Assembly (NCBI RefSeq): GCF_004322755.1
Contig: NZ_CP036401.1
Location: 4,340,001-4,404,000 of the forward strand
DNA length: 64,000 nt
DNA from: Pseudoduganella albidiflava
GTDB taxonomy: Bacteria; Pseudomonadota; Gammaproteobacteria; Burkholderiales; Burkholderiaceae_D
Direction: 5' to 3'
Shown here: piece by piece, positions 47,439 to 54,734 of the stretch
How positions within the stretch are numbered: the first letter of the stretch is position 1
Layout: every line of letters starts with the position of its first letter
The notes under the pieces: model-generated
The model's database searches: none
Told to the model about the DNA's origin: nothing
The model's input: only the letters and a program-made list of their open reading frames with translations
Position numbers and translations under genes: made by a program

Positions 47439-50354
47439 TCACGGGGCCGTCGCCGACTCCGCCAGCACCGCCGCCAGCCTCGCGCTGTCGATCGGCTTGG
47501 CGAAGTGCTGGTCGAAACCGGCGCGCAGCGCCGCCAGCCGATCCTGTTCCTGGCCATAGCCGGTCACGGCGATCAGGGTGGCCCGTGCCGTCTCGGGCTG
47601 CGAGCGCAGCCGTTGCGCCAGTTGGTAGCCATCCATGTCGGGCAAGCCGATATCGAGCAGGTAGATGTCCGGCTGCTCGACGCGGGAGCGTTCGATGGCC
47701 CGGTGCGCGTGATGGAGCACGATGGCCTGGTGTCCCAGGGCCTCGACCACGACACCCAGCATCTGCGCCGCATCGGCATTGTCGTCCACCACCATCACCT
47801 TCAGCGTCCTGCCCGCCCCGCGCGGCGCCGCCGGATGCGCCTCGGCATTGGCGCCGGGCGCGGCCTCTTCCAGGCGCGGCAGTTGCACGGCGAAACGGCT
47901 GCCCTTGCCGATGCCGTCGCTGTGCACGGCGATGCGCCCGCCATGCAGCTCCACCAGGCTGCGCACCAGCGCCAGGCCGATGCCCAGTCCCCCTTGCGAG
48001 CGGTCGGAGGTGCGCGCCGCCTGCGTGAACAGCTCGAACGCGTGGGCCTGGAATTCCGGCGTCAGGCCGATGCCGCTGTCGGACACGGCGATCTCGATCC
48101 GGCCGCCGTCCACCGTCATGCCGAGCGCGATGGCGCCGCCCTCCGGGGTGTACTTCGCCGCGTTGTTGAGCAGGTTGGACACCACCTGCACGAGCCGCTT
48201 GGCATCGCCCATGACGAACGCCGGTTCCGGCGGCACTCGCACGGTCAGCGCATGGCGGCGCGCCTCGATGAGCGGGCGCACCTGTTCGACGGCGTCCGCC
48301 AGGACCTTCTTCGCGTCGAGCCGGCTCTTGTCCAGCTTCACCAGGCCGCGCGTCACGCGCGATACGTCCAGCAGGTCGTCGACCAGCCCGGTCATGTGCC
48401 GCACCTGGCGCGCGATGATGCCGCTGGTCAGGCGGTTGCGCGCCTCGTCGGCCTTGCCCAGCGCCAGCAGGTCGGCCGCCGCCGCGATCGGCGCCAGCGG
48501 GTTGCGCAGCTCGTGGGCCAGCATGGCAAGGAATTCATCCTTGCGCCGGTCCGCCTGCCGCAGCGCGTCTTCGGCCTTGATGCGGTCGCTGATGTCCATC
48601 TGCGCCACCACCGCGCCGACGATCGCGCCCTGGCTGTCCCGGACCGGCGCGCCCGTGATCAGGACCGTGCGGCGGACCGGCGGCACGTCGAACGATTCGA
48701 TGGCCACCAGGTCGCGCGGGTTTTCCTCGCCATCCAGGATGCGGGCCGTGGTCCATTCGCGGGGTGCCAGCGGCCGCCCATGGCGCCCGGAGTGGTCGGC
48801 CCACCAGCCCTTCCAGGCGCCGAACTGCTCGACGCCCGCGGCGCCGGGATTCCGCTCTCCCCACAGGTGCCGGTGGGCCGCGTTGGCCAGCAGGATCGCC
48901 CCGTTGGCATCGCTCACCACGATGCCCACCGGCGCCGCCTGCAGCAGCGCGTCCAGGCGCTGCCGCTCGGCTTCGGCCTGCCGGGCCGATTCGATCGCGG
49001 CGCACTCGCTGCGGCGCAGCGTTTCCGTCATGCGCTTCTGTCCGGTAATGTCCTTGAACAGCAGCGCCACCTTGGGGTCGTCGTCTTCCTCGATCCTGAA
49101 GGCGAACACGTCGAACCACCTGTTGAGCGCCCTGGCCTGGTTCTCGAAGCGCAGCGGTACGCCGGTCCTGGCCACCTGGCCATAGATGTCGAACCAGTGG
49201 GCTTCGTGGTCCGGCGCCAGCTCGCGCATGGACTTGCCGACCGCGTCGGCCAGGCCGGTCTGTTCCCGGGAGCTGGGATTGGTATCGCAGAAGACATAGT
49301 CGACAGGCTGGCCGTGCTCGTCGAACACAATCCGGATGATGCAAAAGCCTTCGTCGATCGAATCGAACAGCGAGCGGTAGCGCTGCTCGCTTTTGCGCAG
49401 CGCCGCCTCGGCCATTTTCCGGTCGTGCACATCGGTGGAGGTGCCGAACCACAGGCTCACGTCACCCGACCCGGGATCCCGGTAAGGCTCGGCGCGCACC
49501 AGGAACCAGCGGTAATCGCCGGCGGCGGAGCGGATCCTGTGCTCGACATGGAATCCCTGCCCCGTCTGCATGGCATCCTGCCAGGCCTCCATGGTGGCCG
49601 CATGGTCGTCCGGGTGCACGAACTCCGCGGAAATGCGTTCCGGCGCGGCGGTCGCCGGCTGCACGCCGGTATAGGCCAGCCACTGCCGGTTGAAATAGAT
49701 GCCCTGGCCGGCGCCGTCGACCATCCAGACGATCTGCGGGATCGAATCGGCCATCAGGCGGAAGCGCAGTTCGCTGTCGCGCAGCCGTTCCTCGGTCTGC
49801 CGCTGCGCATCGGTGCGCGCCGCCACGCGCCGTTCCAGTTCCTCGTTGGCCTCGCGCAGCCGCCGGTTGGCCAGGCCGATCTCCAGCGCCTGGGCATCGA
49901 TCGTCGAGGCCATGCTGGCGTTGCGGGCGCTTTCCCGCACATAGGCGGTCACGTCTTCCACGCGGTGGATGATGTGGCTGACCGCGCCGGCGGCATCGAA
50001 GACGGGCGTATTGACGGGGCTCCAGTAGCGTTCCTCGAAACGCACGCCGTCCGGCGTCGCCACCGGGATGTCATATTTCTGCACGGCCATCGTGTCGGCG
50101 CAGCCGTTTTGCAGCACCCGCCGCAGCGAGGCCTGCAGGTTCGCCACGCCGCTGGCGGCGGGATCGCCGGGATTGTCCGGAAAGACATCGAACAGGTAAC
50201 GGCCGACGATCTCGTCGCGCACTGTCCGGGTCGCCTGCAGGTAGGCCTGGTTGACGGCAGCGATATGCAGCGTTGCCGTGACCACCAGGTAGGGCGTGGG
50301 CGCGGCATCGAACAGGGCCTGGTAATCCGGCGGGGCGACGGGTGGGGTTTGCAA
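47439..50354 (-). CDS. Cytoplasmic multi-PAS hybrid histidine kinase with C-terminal receiver
   Basis: The 971-residue product has no membrane helix. Four PAS/PAC units occupy about residues 10-560 (starting near DYQALFDAAPTPYLV, FRLMADSIPQIVWMV, RYRSLFDSIDEGFC and LDALLQAAPVGIVV). HisKA (FLAMLAHELRNPLAPI), HATPase (SNLLNNAAKYTPEGG, DSGIGLTPEF, GGLGIGLALV) and a receiver (VMVVDDNADAAQ, LLDIGLPDMDGY) follow. It probably senses a cytoplasmic or redox signal through the PAS domains. No output regulator is adjacent. Confidence 0.92.
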   Translation of the reverse strand: MQTPPVAPPDYQALFDAAPTPYLVVTATLHIAAVNQAYLQATRTVRDEIVGRYLFDVFPDNPGDPAASGVANLQASLRRVLQNGCADTMAVQKYDIPVATPDGVRFEERYWSPVNTPVFDAAGAVSHIIHRVEDVTAYVRESARNASMASTIDAQALEIGLANRRLREANEELERRVAARTDAQRQTEERLRDSELRFRLMADSIPQIVWMVDGAGQGIYFNRQWLAYTGVQPATAAPERISAEFVHPDDHAATMEAWQDAMQTGQGFHVEHRIRSAAGDYRWFLVRAEPYRDPGSGDVSLWFGTSTDVHDRKMAEAALRKSEQRYRSLFDSIDEGFCIIRIVFDEHGQPVDYVFCDTNPSSREQTGLADAVGKSMRELAPDHEAHWFDIYGQVARTGVPLRFENQARALNRWFDVFAFRIEEDDDPKVALLFKDITGQKRMTETLRRSECAAIESARQAEAERQRLDALLQAAPVGIVVSDANGAILLANAAHRHLWGERNPGAAGVEQFGAWKGWWADHSGRHGRPLAPREWTTARILDGEENPRDLVAIESFDVPPVRRTVLITGAPVRDSQGAIVGAVVAQMDISDRIKAEDALRQADRRKDEFLAMLAHELRNPLAPIAAAADLLALGKADEARNRLTSGIIARQVRHMTGLVDDLLDVSRVTRGLVKLDKSRLDAKKVLADAVEQVRPLIEARRHALTVRVPPEPAFVMGDAKRLVQVVSNLLNNAAKYTPEGGAIALGMTVDGGRIEIAVSDSGIGLTPEFQAHAFELFTQAARTSDRSQGGLGIGLALVRSLVELHGGRIAVHSDGIGKGSRFAVQLPRLEEAAPGANAEAHPAAPRGAGRTLKVMVVDDNADAAQMLGVVVEALGHQAIVLHHAHRAIERSRVEQPDIYLLDIGLPDMDGYQLAQRLRSQPETARATLIAVTGYGQEQDRLAALRAGFDQHFAKPIDSARLAAVLAESATAP

Positions 50355-50508
50355 GATCGGTTCCTATGGCGCATGACAGCGCCGCCGGCCCGGCATGTCC
50401 GGACGAAAGCGGCATCCCGGGGAGCATGCCACAATTCCCCTGAAGCAGCTTCCCGGTAGGCCCCGCCGTGGCCGGCAGGCCCTCCCGGCACGACATTCGC
50501 GGTTCCGG

Positions 50509-50550
50509 CTCCCCTGGTTCCAGTCTTCAGGTTCCCGTCTTCAGGTTCCC
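50509..50550. repeat. 14-bp tandem array across the Ppx/GppA stop codon
   Basis: Two perfect units GTCTTCAGGTTCCC (50523-50536 and 50537-50550) and a decayed third (50509-50522) can be seen. On the gene strand the unit is GGGAACCTGAAGAC, and the first TGA is the real stop codon (50543-50541). Confidence 0.85.
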
Positions 50551-52007
50551 GTCCGCAGCCCCAGGTCCACGCCCACCTCGTCCCAGTGCTCCTGTTCCTT
50601 CTCGATCCAGAACGACAGGGTCGGATGCCCGCTGACGAGCGCACGCGGCAATTCCAGTTCGATGCGGTTCTTCATCCGCAGCTTCGGCTGCGCGTCGGCC
50701 ACGGCGATGCGGGCATGCATGAAGACGATCGCCAGCCGCAGCGCCACCACGGCACGGGCGAAGTCGCCGTCGGCCAGGAATTCCTCGACCTTGCGCAGGT
50801 TGCCCTTCTGCGCCAGCACCAGCCGGCTCATGGTGCGCTGCTCGCGGGTGGTGAAGCCCGGCAGGTCGGCGTTCTCGATCAGGTAGGCGGCATGCTTGTG
50901 GTGGCCGGTCTGCGACACGGCCTGCCCCGTTTCATGCAGCAGGGCGCTCCAGTAGAGCAGCCGGCCGGTGGCCTCGCCGGATGGCTTGAGCTGGTCCAGC
51001 AGCGCCTGCGCATCGTCCGCCACGCGGGCCGCGCGGGCCTCGTCGACATGGAACTTGCGGGCGAAGTCGCGCACCGACTGGTCGCGGCGGTCGCGCCGCA
51101 TCTCGCGCATGGTCAGGTCCCACATCACGCCCATCCGCAGGCCGGCCTCGATGGGGGTCAGTTCCTCGATATCGAGTTCGTGCATCACGCCGATCAGGAT
51201 GGCCAGGCCGCCCACCACCGTCGATGCCCGGTCCGGGCGCAGGCCCGGCAGGTCGATGCGGTTGACATGGCCCAGCGCGATGAAGCGCTTCTTCAGCGCA
51301 TCCAGGCTGTCCGGCGTGATGCCCTTGCCCAGGCCGTTCTTCTCGATCACCTCGGCGATCGACCGGATCGTGCCGGACGAACCGTAGGCGCGCTTCCAGT
51401 ACTGCGGCATGTACGGCGGCGCGCCATCCTCGAAATGGCTGCGCGCCGACAGGATCGCCGCCTCGTACGACGGCGCGTCGACATAGCCGTTGACGAAGAA
51501 CGCCAGGCTCTGCTTCACGCTGCCCACGCTGAACGACTCGACCCGCTCGATGTCGAAGCCGCGCCCGAGGATCAGCTCGGTCGAGCCGCCGCCGATGTCG
51601 ACCACCAGGCGCCGCTCGCCCGGCTGGGCCAGCGCGCTGGCCACGCCCATGTAGATCAGCCGGCCTTCTTCCTCGCCGGAAATGATCTCGATCGGAAAGC
51701 CGATCGCCGCCTCGCACTGCGGCAGGAAGGTGGCGATGTTCTGCGCCTGGCGCATGGTCGAGGTGGCCACTACGCGCACCGCGTCGAGCTGGTAGGCCGA
51801 CAGCGTGATGGCGAAGTTCTGCAGGCAGGCGATGGCGCGCTGCTGGGCCGCTTCGGTGAGGTTGCCGGCGGCATCGAGCCCGGCGGCCAGCCGGATCGGT
51901 TCGCGCATGCTCTTCAGCACGCGGATCGTGTCGCCATCGTGTTTGCCTATCGACAGGCGGAAACTGTTCGATCCGAGATCGACCGCTGCATACATCGGGG
52001 AATCCAT
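50541..52007 (-). CDS. ppx: Exopolyphosphatase / GppA family phosphatase
   Basis: The enzyme hydrolyses inorganic polyphosphate or pppGpp. The 488-residue product has the actin-like ATPase fold: MYAAVDLGSNSFRLSIGK, ISGEEEGRLIYMGV, LVVDIGGGSTELILG and YGSSGTIRSIAEV are the phosphate-binding loops. A C-terminal HD-like domain (LLYWSALLHETGQAVSQTGHH) follows. Ppx and GppA cannot be told apart by sequence alone. It appears monocistronic, and an AT-rich region precedes it. Confidence 0.9.
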   Translation of the reverse strand: MDSPMYAAVDLGSNSFRLSIGKHDGDTIRVLKSMREPIRLAAGLDAAGNLTEAAQQRAIACLQNFAITLSAYQLDAVRVVATSTMRQAQNIATFLPQCEAAIGFPIEIISGEEEGRLIYMGVASALAQPGERRLVVDIGGGSTELILGRGFDIERVESFSVGSVKQSLAFFVNGYVDAPSYEAAILSARSHFEDGAPPYMPQYWKRAYGSSGTIRSIAEVIEKNGLGKGITPDSLDALKKRFIALGHVNRIDLPGLRPDRASTVVGGLAILIGVMHELDIEELTPIEAGLRMGVMWDLTMREMRRDRRDQSVRDFARKFHVDEARAARVADDAQALLDQLKPSGEATGRLLYWSALLHETGQAVSQTGHHKHAAYLIENADLPGFTTREQRTMSRLVLAQKGNLRKVEEFLADGDFARAVVALRLAIVFMHARIAVADAQPKLRMKNRIELELPRALVSGHPTLSFWIEKEQEHWDEVGVDLGLRTGT

Positions 52008-52114
52008 TTATATTGTTTATATAGAAAATCCTATCACATTAGACCGCCCGCATGACAGCCTGATGACAGGATCGCGTGCCGTGCCCCCTCCCCGCCCCCG
52101 CAACCGGGCGGGCG

Positions 52115-53299
52115 TCAGGTGCCGGTACCCTCGGCTTCCCCCGGCGGCGGCGCCGCCACCACGCGGTTGCGGCCGCGCAGCTTGGCCGCCTGCAGCGCCT
52201 CGTCGGCGCGCTTGAACAGGCTGACGGTGGAATCGTCGGCGCGCATCGTCGTCACGCCCAGGCTGGCGGTCAGCGAGATCACGGCCCGCTCGGCCTTGAC
52301 GGGATTCGCCTCGATCGAGGCGCGGATGCGCTCGGCCACGAGGACGGCGTCGGCCAGCGTGGTGCGCGGCAGCTGGACCGCGAACTCGGCGCCGCCCAGC
52401 CGGCCCATCATGTCGCTGTCGCGCAACTGGCGCCGGCATGCCTCGACCATGGCCTTCAGCACCTTGTCGCCCACGGCATGGCCGTAGTGGTCGTTGACGC
52501 GCTTGAAGCCGTCCAGGTTCAGGATCAGCAGCGCGGTCGGCGTGCCGGGGCGGCGCGCCAGCGCCAGCCAGGGCGCCAGCGCGCCGTAGAAGCCGCGCCG
52601 GTTCGGCACGTCCGTCAGCGCATCCACCACTTCCAGGCGCGCCAGCTCGCCCTGCAGCGTCTCGCGCGCCAGCAACAGGTAGCCGACGCCGCCGATCAGC
52701 ATCGCCAGGTAGAACGCCACATAGCCCACGCCCTGCAGGTGCACCGCCTCGACACCGGCCCAGCCCCGCACCAGGGATAGCGCCATCGCCATGGCCAGCA
52801 GGCCGCGGCCGGCGATCGCCAGCCCCAGCACGGCCAGGGCCACCGCCATGAAGCGCCGCAGCATCGAGGCCTGGCGCCAGCCGGACACCAGGGCCGCGGC
52901 GCCGGCAAGGTAGAACGCGCCGACGATGGCCGACCCGGCCGCCACCCGCACGCCGGCATCCACCCCGCCCACGTAGCAGGCCAGCCAGGCCGCCGCGGCC
53001 ACGCCCAGCGCCGGCAGCACGGCGCGCCGCCAGCCCGGGTAGCCGGCGCGCTCCCACAGCGCGCCGGCATCGAAGGCCACGCCGGTAAACAGCAGCAGGT
53101 TGGCGATCGGGCCGGCCAGGGGTTCGGGAATCACGCCACGGAAATACAGGAGCAGCCAGGCCACCGACTGGAATTGCCGCGCCAGCGCGAAGCTGGCCAG
53201 CCCGCCGCGCTGGCGGTTGTCGGTATCGTGGAAGAACAGCGCTGCGCACAGCGCCAGGTTGCCGAGTGCGAGAGTGAGAACGAGGGTCCTGACGTCCAC
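52115..53299 (-). CDS. Membrane GGDEF-domain protein with a degenerate GGAEF motif
   Basis: The 394-residue product has six to eight predicted membrane helices in its first 200 residues and a C-terminal GGDEF domain. The active-site signature reads MGRLGGAEFAVQL, with Ala in place of the third-position Asp/Glu that coordinates magnesium, so it may be inactive as a cyclase and act as a GTP or c-di-GMP sensor. The start is GTG at 53299, one base after the stop of the upstream 91-residue protein, so the two are probably co-transcribed. Confidence 0.88.
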   Translation of the reverse strand: MDVRTLVLTLALGNLALCAALFFHDTDNRQRGGLASFALARQFQSVAWLLLYFRGVIPEPLAGPIANLLLFTGVAFDAGALWERAGYPGWRRAVLPALGVAAAAWLACYVGGVDAGVRVAAGSAIVGAFYLAGAAALVSGWRQASMLRRFMAVALAVLGLAIAGRGLLAMAMALSLVRGWAGVEAVHLQGVGYVAFYLAMLIGGVGYLLLARETLQGELARLEVVDALTDVPNRRGFYGALAPWLALARRPGTPTALLILNLDGFKRVNDHYGHAVGDKVLKAMVEACRRQLRDSDMMGRLGGAEFAVQLPRTTLADAVLVAERIRASIEANPVKAERAVISLTASLGVTTMRADDSTVSLFKRADEALQAAKLRGRNRVVAAPPPGEAEGTGT

Positions 53300-53300
53300 G

Positions 53301-53576
53301 TCAGATCTCGTGCTCGACGTTGTCGGTACCGTCGCCCACTTTGGATGCCCAGGCCAGCGCGAAGAACCGCTTCTCTTCCTCGCTGGGCGCCTCGTGCCAG
53401 AACACGATCAGCGTGCCCTTGTGGTCATGCAGCTGGCTGCATTTCTCGATGAAGTTTTGCCGGCCGGCCGCATCGGCCAGCGCGGCCGCATAGCCGTAGA
53501 CGCGGTTCAGGCGCTCGATGCGGTCGGGCTCCGTGAAGCTGTTGGTCGCGGTAATGGTCGGGTGATCCAGGAACAT
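53301..53576 (-). CDS. Hypothetical 91-residue protein
   Basis: The protein starts MFLDHPTITATNSFTEPDRI and is soluble, with no signal or membrane segment. FIEKCSQLHDHKGTLIVFWH and SEEEKRFFALAWASK suggest an alpha/beta fold, but I do not recognise the family. GGAGAA lies just upstream of the ATG at 53576, which I prefer over the longer frame from 53666. It precedes the GGAEF-domain gene by one base. Confidence 0.6.
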   Translation of the reverse strand: MFLDHPTITATNSFTEPDRIERLNRVYGYAAALADAAGRQNFIEKCSQLHDHKGTLIVFWHEAPSEEEKRFFALAWASKVGDGTDNVEHEI

Positions 53577-53734
53577 CAGAATTCTCCATCGAGAGCCGTG
53601 GGCCGCCGCGGCCCGCTGGTGTACCGATAAAACGTTTTCGCGTAGTTTTCGCGTATTGTGATGCAAACCCGGCCGCCAGGGTTACACTTTCGGCGAGCCC
53701 GAGAGCTTAGCAGAAAGCGTTCCCGACACCAACC

Positions 53735-54562
53735 ATGCCAGCAGGTCCGGATGCCATTTCCATGAGCCAGTCCTTCGATCCCGCCTCCGGCCGGGCGCCC
53801 GTGGCGCCTGCCGCGCCTGTCCTCAGCCGCCGCAAGGGCCGCCTGACGCTGGAATTCGTGCCGGGCGAAGTGCAGAGTCAGATGGACCTGGCCGATCCGG
53901 ACCGCCTGGTGCTGGCCTATGCGCGGGCCATGATGTGCTTCGTGCTGTTCAAGCCGCGCCCGGCGCACATCGTGATGGTGGGCCTGGGCGGCGGCTCGCT
54001 GGCCAAGTTCTGCCACCGCTACCTGCCCGCGGCCCGCATCACGGTGCTGGAACTGTCGGCCGACGTGATCGCCCTGCGCGAGCATTTCGCCGTGCCGCCG
54101 GACAGCGCACGCTTCCGCGTGATCCACGCCGACGCGGCGCGCCACATGCCCCTGCTGGCCGGCAGCGCGGACGTGCTGCTGGTCGATGGGTTCGATGCCG
54201 CCGGCCTGCCGCCCGCCCTGGGCAGTGCGCGCTTCTACGCCGATTGCCGCCGCGCGCTGAAACCCGACGGGCTGCTGGTGGCCAACATGTTCAGCTACGA
54301 CCCGCATTACGGCGCGATGGAGCACCGGCTGCGCCAGGCCTTCAGCGACAACGTCTGCCAGTTCCGTGGCATTGCCGGCAACAACCACATCCTGTTCGCG
54401 CTGCGGCCGGCCGCGGCGGCGCGGCCCCGCCCCGCCAGCCGCGCGCACCGGCTGGTGCAGCGGGTGGCATTGTGCGGCGCGCTGTGGCCCGGGCTGGCGC
54501 CGCTGAACCGGCTGCTGGCGCACTGGGTGGTCGCGCGCCTGCGCCGCCGTGGCTCCCGCTGA
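53735..54562 (+). CDS. Spermidine-synthase-like methyltransferase-fold protein
   Basis: The 275-residue product has the SAM/dcSAM-binding fold of SpeE-like proteins: VMVGLGGGSLAKFCHRY is the glycine-rich loop, followed by ITVLELSADVIALREHF, VIHADAARHM and DVLLVDGFDAAG. It is an SpeE relative, but polyamine aminopropyltransferase activity is not certain. An ATG at 53762 is an alternative start. No polyamine genes are nearby. A 13-bp tandem array begins exactly at its stop codon. Confidence 0.82.
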   Translation: MPAGPDAISMSQSFDPASGRAPVAPAAPVLSRRKGRLTLEFVPGEVQSQMDLADPDRLVLAYARAMMCFVLFKPRPAHIVMVGLGGGSLAKFCHRYLPAARITVLELSADVIALREHFAVPPDSARFRVIHADAARHMPLLAGSADVLLVDGFDAAGLPPALGSARFYADCRRALKPDGLLVANMFSYDPHYGAMEHRLRQAFSDNVCQFRGIAGNNHILFALRPAAAARPRPASRAHRLVQRVALCGALWPGLAPLNRLLAHWVVARLRRRGSR

Positions 54563-54623
54563 TGCATGGAAGAGATGCATGGAACCGGTGCAACGAACTG
54601 GTGCAGTCAGTGGTGCAAAGCGA
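54560..54623. repeat. 13-bp tandem array starting at a stop codon
   Basis: Five units begin at 54560, 54573, 54586, 54599 and 54611: TGATGCATGGAAG, AGATGCATGGAAC, CGGTGCAACGAAC, then TGGTGCAGTCAG and TGGTGCAAAGCGA. The first three bases of the first unit are the stop codon of the spermidine-synthase-like gene. The first two units differ at only two positions. Confidence 0.8.
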
Positions 54624-54734
54624 CAACACATAGTTCCTATTCACTACATTCCTGTCGGCAACTGCCGGGTTTTGTGACACACTGACAGCCGGGCTCGTTT
54701 TGCCCGACGGTTGAGTTGAAACGACAGGAGTTCC

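Noticed and set aside
47319..50459. 1046-codon plus-strand frame opposite the multi-PAS kinase
   Set aside because: Same reason: shadow of a real gene in high-GC DNA.
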